Below are positions 1 through 8,105 of a stretch of 64,000 bases of DNA, piece after piece. Each line of letters begins with the position of its first letter. Positions within the stretch are counted from its first letter, which is position 1. This DNA is from Kitasatospora azatica KCTC 9699 (GTDB lineage Bacteria > Actinomycetota > Actinomycetes > Streptomycetales > Streptomycetaceae): assembly GCF_000744785.1 (NCBI RefSeq), contig NZ_JQMO01000002.1, forward strand, positions 992,001-1,056,000. The letters run 5' to 3'. The position numbers and the translations under genes are program-made. A model generated the notes under the pieces. The model was not told the DNA's origin, searched no databases, and worked only from the letters and a program-made list of their open reading frames with translations.

Positions 1-724
1 AGGCTCCGAGCTGTTCCGGGGCCGTCGCGATGTGCTCGCGGTAATGCCGCAGCACCGCCTCGACATGCTCCAACTCGTAGAAGAACAGCCCGACATAGAC
101 GTTCTCGAGCGGGCTGAGCCGGTACTCGAAGGAGGTGACCGCGCCGAAGTTCCCGGAGCCGCCGCGCAGCGCCCAGAAGAGGTCGGGGTGCTCGCGTTCG
201 CTCACCACCAGCAGTCGGCCGTCGGCCGTCACCACATCGGCCGAGAGCAGGTTGTCGCAGGTCAGGCCGAGGCTCCGGGCCAGGTGGCCGAAGCCGCCGC
301 CCAGGGTCAGGCCGCCCACCCCGGTGGTGGAGACGATGCCGCCGGTCACCGCCAGCCCGAAGGCATGGGTCGCCGCGTCCAGGTCGGACAGCGTCGCCCC
401 GCCCTCGACCCGGGCCGTCCGGCTGGTCGGGTCGACCCGGACTCCGCGCATGCCGGACAGGTCGGCGACCACGCCGCCCTCGCAGGTGCCGTAGCCGGGG
501 ACGCTGTGCCCGCCGCCGCGCACCGCCAGGTCGAGCCCGTTCTCCCGGGCGAAGCCGACTGCCGCGAGGACGTCGCCCGCGTTCACACAGCGCACCACGG
601 CCGCCGGTCGGCGGTCGACCATGCCGTTGTAGACCCGGCGGGCCTCGTCATAGCCTTCGTCACTCGGGGTGATCACCCCTCCGTGGACGCGGTTCGTCAG
701 ATCTTCGATCGTCGGTTTGCCCAT
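1..724 (-). CDS. FAD-binding oxidoreductase (berberine-bridge type), C-terminus outside window
   Basis: Reading the minus strand from an ATG at 724 gives an open frame of about 241 residues that runs off the left edge. GGGAG lies six bases before this start. The residues around 70-80 read RGGGHSVPGYGTCEGG, the FAD-linking motif of PCMH-type oxidases, and TLGGGFGHLARSLGL and WALRGGSGNFG follow in the usual order. The family oxidises alcohols or sugars using a covalently bound FAD; the His of RGGGHS is the usual attachment residue. The C-terminal berberine-bridge domain and substrate-side residues lie outside the window, so the substrate cannot be guessed. It is transcribed away from the methyltransferase gene at 770-1387 with a 45-bp gap, so the two could be cotranscribed. 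Confidence 0.9.
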   Translation of the reverse strand, partial: MGKPTIEDLTNRVHGGVITPSDEGYDEARRVYNGMVDRRPAAVVRCVNAGDVLAAVGFARENGLDLAVRGGGHSVPGYGTCEGGVVADLSGMRGVRVDPTSRTARVEGGATLSDLDAATHAFGLAVTGGIVSTTGVGGLTLGGGFGHLARSLGLTCDNLLSADVVTADGRLLVVSEREHPDLFWALRGGSGNFGAVTSFEYRLSPLENVYVGLFFYELEHVEAVLRHYREHIATAPEQLGA

Positions 725-769
725 CACGCGCTCCCGCCGTGCCGTGCGGCCTGTTCCCACGCTACTCCC

Positions 770-1387
770 CTACGGGGACACCGCAGTTCCGAGCGAGTCG
801 GCGCCCAGGGTCTTGGGGGCGCCCTTCTCGTAGAAGACGTCGAGTTCGGTGATGGTGAAGCCGGCATCGGTCAGCAGGTCGACGATCGGTCGAGTCAGGT
901 GGCATCCGTCGAACAGCCGTTGCTGCAGCGGGTCGAGCCGGCGTTGCCAGCGACGGACGTTCTCGTCCGGGGCCAGCCCGTGCTCGATGAAGTGCAGCGT
1001 CCCCCCGGGCTTGAGGACCCGCCGCACCTCGCGCAGCGCGCCGGCTGCGTCCGGGATGGTGCACAGGGTCCAGGTGGACAGGGCGGCGTCGTGGCTGTGG
1101 TCCGCGAAGGGCAGGGTCTGGCCGTCCAGACCCGCGCGCTGCACGGGGACGGTGGCCGCCGCCAGCCGCTTGGCGGCCAGCTTCCAACCGACGTCGGAGG
1201 GGTCGACCGCGTCCACCCTGGTCACCGCGGCGGGGTAGAACGGGACGTTCAGCCCCGATCCGAATCCGATCTCGACGACCTCGCCCGCCAGACCCGCGCA
1301 GACGCGGCGCCGAAGCTGTTGGGCCTCCTTCATCCCGCAGGCCGTGTTGATCATCCGCGGGACGACCTGCTCGGCGTAGAACCCCAT
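770..1387 (-). CDS. Class I SAM-dependent methyltransferase
   Basis: The 205-residue protein has the Rossmann SAM-binding signature VVEIGFGSGLNVPFYP near the N-terminus, an acidic end of strand 2 (VDAVDPSD) and a motif-IV-like stretch (DAALSTWTLCTIPD). PGGTLHFIEHGLAP follows, as in UbiE/phospholipid-type methyltransferases. The ATG at 1387 is preferred because GGGAGG lies about six bases before it; a frame extension to 1402 has no ribosome binding site. The LHFIEHG segment resembles small-molecule methyltransferases of the Ubie/COQ5 group, but the substrate is unknown. It precedes the FAD oxidoreductase on the same strand. Confidence 0.88.
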   Translation of the reverse strand: MGFYAEQVVPRMINTACGMKEAQQLRRRVCAGLAGEVVEIGFGSGLNVPFYPAAVTRVDAVDPSDVGWKLAAKRLAAATVPVQRAGLDGQTLPFADHSHDAALSTWTLCTIPDAAGALREVRRVLKPGGTLHFIEHGLAPDENVRRWQRRLDPLQQRLFDGCHLTRPIVDLLTDAGFTITELDVFYEKGAPKTLGADSLGTAVSP

Positions 1388-1541
1388 GGCAGCCTCCCTC
1401 ACTCGTCACCAGTCTGGCATTCCGCCGGGCTCACCGCCGCTACCTGCCACCGGGCGGGCCGCCTACCCGACGCACGAGCTCTCGTGTCGATCGTGCCGGC
1501 CGTATCGATCGTGTCGATTCCGGCCCGGGCCGTTCGTGTAG

Positions 1542-1742
1542 GCCCTCGACGGCTACCACCTCTACCACGCCGTCCGCGCCGACCTGCCGCACCGCCTGGG
1601 CCGAGACGCCAACGCGGCGGCGGCCTACGAAGCCGCGCTCACCCGCACCCACAACGCAGCCGAGCGCGACTTCCTGGAGACCCGCCTGCGGGAGCTGCGC
1701 GGGGCGAGGTCCAGCCTCGGGGAATCGCTCGGGGAATCATGA
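1542..1742 (+). pseudogene. C-terminal remnant of an ECF sigma factor (DUF6596 type)
   Basis: From 1542 the plus strand reads ALDGYHLYHAVRADLPHRLG, then a helical repeat with AAAYEAAL and ERDFLETRLRELRG, ending with TGA at 1740-1742. This matches, from memory, the C-terminal tail of SigJ-like ECF sigma factors that carry a DUF6596/TPR-like extension. A TAG sits immediately before the first recognisable codon (1539-1541), and no sigma2 or sigma4 region is visible upstream. Only this 66-residue tail is left. It converges tail to tail with the DCC gene, overlapping it by six bases. Confidence 0.65.
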
Positions 1743-2132
1743 GTGGGCCACGGAACAGATGGCCGGACCGATGCGAAGACGGTGCCTGTTCCGCGCCACC
1801 AACGAGTACACCCGGCGGGCACAGAATCGCACGCCCGGGAAGCTGACTGCGGCGGCGACCAGCCGGTACCGGCGGGCCGGCGATGATCCGGTGTACCGGG
1901 CCAGCGCCTCTGCTCCACCCGCGCGAACCATGCCGTCCTGGAAGATCAGCACTTCCCGGTCGAGCCGCGCGAGGTGCGGGGTGGTGAGCTGCTCCGGGAG
2001 TGCCTGCCAGGGCAGGGCGCTCATCCGGGGACCGGCCAGTCGGCCGATCCGGTCGATCGCGGCCTGGCAGAAGCCGCAGTCCCCGTCGTACGCCAGGACT
2101 GGCTCCGCGCCGCTCATCGTTCCCGTGTCCAT
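1737..2132 (-). CDS. DCC-family thiol-disulfide oxidoreductase-like protein (DUF393)
   Basis: This is a 131-residue protein starting MDTGTMSGAEPVLAYDGDCG. The YDGDCGFC motif, with its CxxC pair, defines the DCC/DUF393 family. GGAGGAG lies about eight bases before the ATG at 2132, which decides this start over the internal ATG at 2117. DCC proteins are small and thioredoxin-like, and in actinobacteria they often sit beside or are fused to HTTM membrane proteins. Here the gene begins 34 bp after the HTTM gene stop, in one operon with DUF5819 and HTTM genes. A role in thiol redox steps of a membrane process is inferred from context. Confidence 0.85.
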   Translation of the reverse strand: MDTGTMSGAEPVLAYDGDCGFCQAAIDRIGRLAGPRMSALPWQALPEQLTTPHLARLDREVLIFQDGMVRAGGAEALARYTGSSPARRYRLVAAAVSFPGVRFCARRVYSLVARNRHRLRIGPAICSVAHS

Positions 2133-2166
2133 TCCACCTGCTCCTCCTCGGCTTTGACCCGCTGCC

Positions 2167-3276
2167 TCAACCGACCGCCCCGGACTGCGGCGGTACCAGT
2201 GAGGCATCTGCACCCGCCAGGGCCCCCGCACCGGCGCCGGCCTTGCCGCGGAACGCGCGGCGCCGGGCCTGTCCAAGGGAGGTGAAGAACCGGTCGGGCA
2301 GGAACACGGCATCTGCGATGACCATCGCGCCGGAGAAGAGCGGGAGCCCGAGGACCACCGCGATACCCACGTGCATCCCGAGCAGCACGGCCAGAACGGG
2401 GTACTTGTACCGGCCGAACAGGACGAACGGAAAAGCCACTTGGAGCAGCACGGTCAGGTAGCTGGCGGCGGCGACCACCATCTGGTGACCGTCCAGCAGG
2501 TGCGACAGCGCGGGCCACGGCCGGAACAGCTCGAGGTTCAGGACGTAGTGGAGGGCGGTCCCGTCTCGCCACAGGCCCCCCTGCACCTTGTACAACCCGG
2601 CTGAGCCGTAGAGGAAGCAGACCTGAGCCGCGATGACGAACATGCCGCAGTTGTGGAACGCCGTAACCAGCATTCGTCGGCAGGACCCGAGCTGATGCCA
2701 GAGGCCGGCCGCTCCCGCTGGTGGTGACGAGGTCGCGGCGCTGTCGGCGGAAGCCCGGAGACGGGCTCTGCGTGCGTCCAGGGACCAGCGTCGGCCACAC
2801 GCGGTGAAGCAGAGGTAGACGGCCATGAGGAGGATGACGTTGTCTCCTCCGTCCGTCATGAAGATGGCCCTCGCGTGGAACGAGGCCACCACGACCACGA
2901 AGAGCAGGGACACAGCCCTGGTCCGCCAGCCGATCATGAACAGTGCGGCCGTGACGAGAGCCAGGGCGTAGCAGACCTCGAAGTACGTCCGACTGTCGGA
3001 CAGGGTGAGGAAGCTGGCCCAGCCGGTCTGGTCGAACAGCTGGATCGCCAGCGCGGGCGTCCACGGGGAACCGGGACCCCAGATCTCCTCGCGGTGCGGG
3101 AACTCCCTCAGCAGGAAGACGAGGTAGAGCAGTCCGTAGCCGATGCGCAGCGTCGCGGCGGCGTAGCGGGACACCGGCCGCTCGGTCACGGCGGCGAAGA
3201 GCGCACCTCGGCGAGCGGGCCCCATGACGGTGCGCTGCACCGGCGGAGCCGCCAGTGATGCCTGGTCAGTTGCCAT
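2167..3276 (-). CDS. HTTM-domain integral membrane protein (SdpB/vitamin-K gamma-carboxylase-like)
   Basis: The 369-residue protein has several hydrophobic segments (for example IGYGLLYLVFLL, VCYALALVTAALFMIGW, LLFVVVVASFHA, NVILLMAVYLCFTA) and the HTTM-type segments LYKVQGGLWRDGTALHYVL and LFRPWP. HTTM proteins include SdpB, needed in Bacillus for maturation of the toxin SdpC, and the vitamin-K-dependent gamma-carboxylase. The ATG start overlaps the end of the DUF5819 gene by 11 bp (ATGGCAACTGA), which indicates translational coupling. The long Ala/Gly-rich C-terminus looks disordered. Substrate is unknown. Confidence 0.88.
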   Translation of the reverse strand: MATDQASLAAPPVQRTVMGPARRGALFAAVTERPVSRYAAATLRIGYGLLYLVFLLREFPHREEIWGPGSPWTPALAIQLFDQTGWASFLTLSDSRTYFEVCYALALVTAALFMIGWRTRAVSLLFVVVVASFHARAIFMTDGGDNVILLMAVYLCFTACGRRWSLDARRARLRASADSAATSSPPAGAAGLWHQLGSCRRMLVTAFHNCGMFVIAAQVCFLYGSAGLYKVQGGLWRDGTALHYVLNLELFRPWPALSHLLDGHQMVVAAASYLTVLLQVAFPFVLFGRYKYPVLAVLLGMHVGIAVVLGLPLFSGAMVIADAVFLPDRFFTSLGQARRRAFRGKAGAGAGALAGADASLVPPQSGAVG

Positions 3277-4033
3277 TCGGTGCCACCTTCCACCACGGCA
3301 GGTACCTGGTGTCGACAGAGGTCTTGGCGATCGGGCGAGGGTGGCTCGGCTGCGCGGGGGGCTCGATCGGCCGAGTGACCACCCTCAACTGAATGGCTTG
3401 GAAGGTGCCGCGCTGATGAGCGGTGAGCCGCTCCACCGCGATGTTTCGCAGGTACTCCTGGAACATCAGAGCACGCGCCGAGTGCGCTTGATCGTCGTTT
3501 CCATGCGATTCCAGATAACTGGTCCACGCTCGGCGCAGCATGTTCTGAGCGGTATGACTGGGGAAGGCGTTGTGCTGCACATCGGCGTCATCGACAGCCG
3601 TCAGGTCGAACCAGTCGCTCGTCTGGCGCGTGCCGTCCGCAGCGATGCTCTCGGTCCTTACCGAGACCTGCCGGGAGACCGACTCCGGATCTGGAGCGAA
3701 GAGCCGCCAGTTCTGCTCGAACAACGGATAGATCCACGCATTGATCTGCTGGCTGTAGCGCTGCGAGATCTGGTTCGACGGAGCCACGTACAGGAATACC
3801 ATAACGACGTGGACGAGGGAGACGGCCAGGAAGAGGGCTACTGCGCCACGCGTTACTGCTCGCAGTACTCGCGACCGTCCTGGGGGTCCTGCCGGTGGTC
3901 CGGAATCGCTGGTCGAGGGTTGCCCGGCCGACGCGACTGCGGTGCTGATCGTGCCCTCGACCGTCGGGCTCGATTCAGCCACGTCCGTCGACTCACTGCC
4001 GCCGCCCACGCGGCTGCTTCCGGTCCGTCCCAT
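3266..4033 (-). CDS. DUF5819 family membrane protein (SdpA-like)
   Basis: The 255-residue protein has a disordered Ser/Gly-rich N-terminus, one strong transmembrane segment (GAVALFLAVSLVHVVMVFLY), and then an extracytoplasmic domain containing NAWIYPLFEQNWRLFAPDP. The W-x-L/F-F-x-x-x-P motif recalls SdpA of Bacillus, which acts together with the HTTM protein SdpB. The ATG at 4033 is chosen because GAGGGGAG lies eight bases upstream; a GTG at 4102 in frame has poor spacing. It is the first gene of the DUF5819-HTTM-DCC operon. The SdpA analogy rests on remembered motif similarity and synteny, not on a search. Confidence 0.8.
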   Translation of the reverse strand: MGRTGSSRVGGGSESTDVAESSPTVEGTISTAVASAGQPSTSDSGPPAGPPGRSRVLRAVTRGAVALFLAVSLVHVVMVFLYVAPSNQISQRYSQQINAWIYPLFEQNWRLFAPDPESVSRQVSVRTESIAADGTRQTSDWFDLTAVDDADVQHNAFPSHTAQNMLRRAWTSYLESHGNDDQAHSARALMFQEYLRNIAVERLTAHQRGTFQAIQLRVVTRPIEPPAQPSHPRPIAKTSVDTRYLPWWKVAPNGN

Positions 4034-4204
4034 CCTGGGTGCTCCCCTCGAATCTGCTTCCCCTGAGCTTCTTGCGCGCATCCGACTCCCGTCGGGCGAC
4101 ACTCCCGAGTGCCGTCATTTCCCCCCGATTTGGCGGCGCGGCGGCACGTGGCCGATCCTGACGATCCGTCACGTGTCGCCGCACTCGGCAGACCCCCGAA
4201 TCAG

Positions 4205-5479
4205 CTACGAGCTGGCAGGCTCACAGCACTTGTTGGAGTCGCAGTGGTCACCGCAGTGATCACCGTGGTCGCCGTGGTCACCGTGGTCACCGCACTCACC
4301 CCACTGGTCGCAGGGGCCGCAGTCGTGACCGCCACCGGTTTCGCCACCGGTCGAGCCGCCGTTGTAACCACCGGTCTCGCCGCCCGTGTTGCCGCCGTTG
4401 TAACCACCGGTCTGGCCGCCCGTGTTGCCGCCAGTCGTGCCGGCCGTGTAGCCGCCGGTGGTTCCCGCCGTGGTCGCGCCGGTGGCGCCGCCCGTCGTGG
4501 CGCCGCCCGTGGTCGCGCCGGCCACCACTCCACCGAGGAGCCCGCCGGTGTTACCCGCGACGAGACCGCCCAGGACTCCGCCAGTGCCACCGCCGACGAG
4601 ACCGACCGTGGTACCGCCGGTCGTGGCGCCCGCGACCAGGCCGCCCGTGACGCCGGCCGTAGTGGTGCCGGTGGTGCCGCCCGTGGCACCGGCCGTGGTG
4701 GTGCCGGTGGTGCCGCCCGTCGTCCCGCCCGTGGTTCCACCGGTGGTGCCGGTGGCGCAGGTCTCACGAGTGATCACGTTGCTGTCCAGCGTCACGGAAC
4801 CGTTCCGCGCCAGCGCCCGGCCGTCGATGCTCGAACCGGTGGTCACGGTGATCGACGTCAGCGCGAGGATGTTGCCCACGAAGGTGGTGTTGGTGCCGAG
4901 CGTCGCGGAGCTTCCGACCTGCCAGAAGACGTTGCACGGCGCGGCACCGTTGATGAGGAGCACGCGGCTGGCGGTGGCCGTCTTCAGGGTCGAGGCGGCC
5001 TGGAAGACCCAGACGGCGTTGGGATCGCCCCCGGCGTCCAGCGTGAGGGTGCCCGTCAGCTCCAGCGTTGGGCCGCTGTAGACGCCCGGAACCAGTCGCT
5101 GACCACCGAGGTCCGCGGAAATGGTGGCATCCGGGCTCTGGGCGGCGTCGTTGTACGCCGTGGTCAGGTCGTTCTGCGCCTGCAGGGCGACGGCGTCCAT
5201 CTGGTGGATGGTCCCGTTCACCAGGCCGGGCGGAAACCCGCTGATGGCCGAGCCCGGACTCACACCAATGTCTCCCGTGATCACGGAAGGTCCGGTGTTG
5301 GTGATCGACTGGCCGCCCAGCACCGCGAAGCTGTCCGCCGTCCCGAGCGGGACGGCGGTGGCGATGGCCTGGGCCCGGATCGGCGTCAGCACCACCGCGA
5401 AGGCGGCGATCAGCACCACCCCCACGATCCAGGTGGAAAGGGTGCGCCAGGGTGGTGCAGTGGAGAAGTTCGATGTCAT
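4205..5479 (-). CDS. Secreted ice-binding-like protein (DUF3494) with Gly/Thr-rich stalk and His/Cys-rich tail
   Basis: The protein (424 residues from the ATG at 5479) begins with a signal peptide (STWIVGVVLIAAFAVVL). A DUF3494 domain follows at about residues 45-250: ADSFAVLGGQSITNTGPS, TGDIGVSPGSA, VWVFQAASTL and NVFWQVGSSATLGTNT are hallmarks of the ice-binding beta-solenoid. A Gly/Thr-rich segment of about 150 residues made of TGG-type repeats follows. The end is different again: CGPCDQWGECGDHGDHG, then more DH pairs and CC, so it is rich in His, Asp and Cys. No LPxTG motif was seen. Binding to ice, or simply adhesion, is inferred from the fold. The ribosome binding site is weak. Confidence 0.82.
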   Translation of the reverse strand: MTSNFSTAPPWRTLSTWIVGVVLIAAFAVVLTPIRAQAIATAVPLGTADSFAVLGGQSITNTGPSVITGDIGVSPGSAISGFPPGLVNGTIHQMDAVALQAQNDLTTAYNDAAQSPDATISADLGGQRLVPGVYSGPTLELTGTLTLDAGGDPNAVWVFQAASTLKTATASRVLLINGAAPCNVFWQVGSSATLGTNTTFVGNILALTSITVTTGSSIDGRALARNGSVTLDSNVITRETCATGTTGGTTGGTTGGTTGTTTAGATGGTTGTTTAGVTGGLVAGATTGGTTVGLVGGGTGGVLGGLVAGNTGGLLGGVVAGATTGGATTGGATGATTAGTTGGYTAGTTGGNTGGQTGGYNGGNTGGETGGYNGGSTGGETGGGHDCGPCDQWGECGDHGDHGDHGDHCGDHCDSNKCCEPASS

Positions 5480-5923
5480 ATGGAAGCCTATTTCTGTTGG
5501 GAAATACGGCGTTTCGCACGCCTTCGAGGCGAACCGGCTCAGGATTACTCGGGGATCTTGGTTTGCATGCGATCTATATGGATGAACCACGCGCTTCTAG
5601 GTGTCCACGAAATAGTGTCAGATAGTTGTGGATCGACACGGAGAAGCTGCCCGGCCCCACTGAGCCTGGACTGGTGGGTTTTTCACCCACCATGGAGAAA
5701 AAACTGGAGTTGGCGCGCGACGTGCGGACCTGGCCGCGAAAGCGCCCTGCGAATGCCGATAGTTGACGAAGGGTTGGACTGCTGTGACCACCGAGCGGCG
5801 ATCGCCCTGCGATCAAAAAACAGTATCCATGGCGGTGAACCGTTTCCTGTCAGGCGTCGCCGTTGGTCACCGAGACGGCGTAGCCCGCCGTGCCGATCGC
5901 GCCTCGGGCTTCAGGTGCGAGCC
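5480..5923. other. Intergenic region with one inverted repeat, no gene seen
   Basis: This stretch separates the ice-binding gene from the tail of the SDR gene, both on the minus strand. Its base composition is less GC-rich than its neighbours, as expected for the promoter of the ice-binding gene. Apart from the hairpin at 5672-5692 no coding pattern could be recognised. Confidence 0.5.
5672..5692. repeat. Inverted repeat upstream of the ice-binding gene
   Basis: TGGTGGGT, loop TTTTC, ACCCACCA: an eight-base perfect stem about 190 bp upstream of the ice-binding gene start. It could be an operator or an RNA hairpin; nothing else supports either reading. Confidence 0.4.
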
Positions 5924-7417
5924 TCAGGAGGCTGCCCGGGCCTGCTCGGTGATGTTGCGGGCCATCCCGCCGAAGACGACCGCGTGGAAGGGTGCGACCG
6001 ACCACCAGTAGGCGTGGCCGGCCAGTCCGTGCGGGTGGAACAGCGCTCGCTGCCGGTAGTGCGTGCCGCCCTCGCCGTCCGGGGTGACCGACAGCTCCAA
6101 CCAGGCCAGGCCGGGCAGCCGCATCTCGGCGCGCAGCCGCAGCAGCCGTCCCGGCTCGATCTCCTCGACCCGCCAGAAGTCCAGCGAGTCGCCGACCCGC
6201 AGCCGCGCCGGGTCACGCCGTCCGCGGCGCAGGCCGACACCGCCGACCAGCCGGTCCAGCCAGCCGCGCAGCGCCCAGGCGAGCGGGAAGGAGTACCAGC
6301 CGTGCTCGCCCCCGATGCCCTCGACGATCTGCCAGACGGCGGACGGGGCTGCCTTGACGGCGCGTTCCCGGACGTCCTGGTAGAGGCTGCCGCCCGCCCA
6401 GTCGGGGTCGGTGGGCAGCGGGTCGCTGGGCGCGCCGGGCAGGGAGGCCGAGGACCAGCGGGTGGCCACCTCGGCTTGACGGATCCGGCGCAGCGCGAGC
6501 TCCACCGCCCGGTCGAAGCCGGTCAGTCCGCCCGTCGGGTCGGGCACCCAGCGGGCGATGTCGTGCTCGCCGCACACCACCTCGTGGCGCAGCGACTCGA
6601 CCAGCGGCCGGGCGATGACGTTCGGCACCGGGGTGACCAGGCCCACCCAGTGGCTGGACAGCCGCGGGGTGAGCACCGGCACCGGGACGATGACGCGTCG
6701 GTGCAGCCCGGCGACCCGGGCGTAGCGCTGCATCATGCCCCGGTAGGTGAGGACCTCGGGCCCACCGAGGTCAAAGGTCCGGTTGAGCTCGGCCGGCAGC
6801 TGGGCCGCGCCGACCAGGTAGCGCAGCACGTCCCGTACGGCGATCGGCTGGATCCGGCTCGCCACCCAGCTCGGGGTGACCATCACCGGCAGCCGCTCGG
6901 CGAGGTAGCGCAGCATCTCGAACGAGGCGCTGCCGGACCCGATGATCACCGCGGCGCGCAGTTCGGCGGTGGGCACACCGCTGCGCCGCAGCGTGCGGCC
7001 GACCTCGGCGCGCGAGCGCAGGTGGGGGGAGAGCTGCTGTTCGGGTACCCCGCCGGGGATCAGCCCGCCCAGGTAGACGATGCGGCCCACGCCGGCCGCG
7101 GCGGCGGCCGCACCGAACGCGCGGGCGGCTGCACGGTCGGTCTCCTCGAAGCCGGGCCCGGTGCCGAGCGAGTGGACCAGGTAGTACGCCACGTCCACCC
7201 CCTCGAAGGCGCCGGGGAGCGTGTCGGGCCGGGTGACGTCACCGGTGGCGGTCTCGACCTTCGCCCGCCACGGCTGGTCGCGCAGCCGGCCGGCGTCGCG
7301 GACCAGGCAGCGCACCGGGTAGCCCGCCGCGAGCAGTTCGGGGACCAGGCGGCCGCCGATGTAGCCGGTGGCGCCGGTCACCAGGCAGCGAAGCGGGGTG
7401 GAAGGCTGGTGGTGCAT
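5924..7417 (-). CDS. SDR-family NAD(P)-binding oxidoreductase fused to DUF2867
   Basis: The 497-residue protein opens with CLVTGATGYIGGRLVPELL, the nucleotide-binding TGxxGxxG motif of atypical short-chain dehydrogenases. Sugar-nucleotide-epimerase-like features follow to about residue 330. The C-terminal part (from about residue 340, including FWRVEEIEPGRLLRLRAEM and HYRQRALFHPHG) matches the DUF2867 or SRPBCC-like domain usually fused to this group. GGAGGAG lies five bases before the ATG at 7417, which fixes the start. The reaction is not known. The gene ends at a non-coding stretch and the DoxX-like gene diverges from it. Confidence 0.88.
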   Translation of the reverse strand: MHHQPSTPLRCLVTGATGYIGGRLVPELLAAGYPVRCLVRDAGRLRDQPWRAKVETATGDVTRPDTLPGAFEGVDVAYYLVHSLGTGPGFEETDRAAARAFGAAAAAAGVGRIVYLGGLIPGGVPEQQLSPHLRSRAEVGRTLRRSGVPTAELRAAVIIGSGSASFEMLRYLAERLPVMVTPSWVASRIQPIAVRDVLRYLVGAAQLPAELNRTFDLGGPEVLTYRGMMQRYARVAGLHRRVIVPVPVLTPRLSSHWVGLVTPVPNVIARPLVESLRHEVVCGEHDIARWVPDPTGGLTGFDRAVELALRRIRQAEVATRWSSASLPGAPSDPLPTDPDWAGGSLYQDVRERAVKAAPSAVWQIVEGIGGEHGWYSFPLAWALRGWLDRLVGGVGLRRGRRDPARLRVGDSLDFWRVEEIEPGRLLRLRAEMRLPGLAWLELSVTPDGEGGTHYRQRALFHPHGLAGHAYWWSVAPFHAVVFGGMARNITEQARAAS

Positions 7418-7667
7418 ACCGGCTCCTCCGCCCGGTGGCGGCAAGCCGCCGGGCACTGTTCGGTTTCCGGGTGCTCGGTGGACCCAGGATCTCGCACGGT
7501 GCTCGGGGCCGACAACCGGGCGGATGCCTTCCGTGCTGCGGCCCGAGTGGCTACCCTCCAGTAACCACGGTCCCCCGCCGATCGGTTCGGGACCCGCTGC
7601 CGATCCCCTGCCTGCGGCCCGCGGTAGGAGCCAGCGACCGCGACCGCCTTGTATGCCGAGGAGCACC

Positions 7668-8033
7668 ATGCCCAGCCCGACCCGATCCGCCCGCCTGCTG
7701 AGCGGCCTGCTGCTCGTCGCGGGCGTGGCGCACTTCGCCGTGCCGCGCCCGTTCGACGACATCGTGCCGCGCAGCCTGCCCGGCGAGCCCCGCACCTGGA
7801 CCAGGCTCAGCGGAGTGGCGGAACTCGCCGTCGGCGCCGCGATCGCCTACCCGCGGACCCGCCGGGCCGGCGCGCTGGCGGCGGCCGGGCTGTTCGCGGC
7901 CGTCTTCCCCGCGAACGTCAAGATGGCGTACGACTGGCGGCACCGGCCGGCGCCGCTGCGCGCCGCTGCCGTGGCCCGACTGCCGCTGCAGATTCCGCTG
8001 GTCGCCTGGGCCCTGCGGGTCGCCCGCAGCTGA
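7668..8033 (+). CDS. DoxX-like small membrane protein
   Basis: The 121-residue protein has four hydrophobic segments (LLSGLLLVAGVAHFAVP, GVAELAVGAAIAYP, GALAAAGLFAAVFPAN and PLQIPLVAWAL), the usual layout of DoxX-family proteins. The VAGVAHF and PANVKMAYDW pieces agree with actinobacterial DoxX-like proteins. GAGGAG lies before the ATG at 7668. It diverges from the SDR/DUF2867 gene and converges with the photolyase. Function is unknown; the family name derives from a thiosulfate:quinone oxidoreductase subunit. Confidence 0.8.
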   Translation: MPSPTRSARLLSGLLLVAGVAHFAVPRPFDDIVPRSLPGEPRTWTRLSGVAELAVGAAIAYPRTRRAGALAAAGLFAAVFPANVKMAYDWRHRPAPLRAAAVARLPLQIPLVAWALRVARS

Positions 8034-8105
8034 GCAAGGGGCAGGAGGCAACGGACAGGAGGCAGGGCGTAGGAGGCAGGAGGCGGGGGGCTCTCGGCCC
8101 GGGGC

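Noticed and set aside
32-1846. A 604-residue plus-strand open frame over the first genes
   Set aside because: It lies opposite the FAD oxidoreductase and methyltransferase, is rich in Gly/Pro/Arg and has no family motif. It is an antisense frame caused by high GC.
4109-7564. A 1151-residue plus-strand open frame across the ice-binding and SDR genes
   Set aside because: The minus-strand genes have ribosome binding sites and clear domains; the long frame shows only repetitive antisense composition.
8041-8100. Purine-rich AGGAGGCA repeats as an RNA element
   Set aside because: They sit between two convergent gene ends and show no stable fold or start codon; simple repeat is the best explanation.
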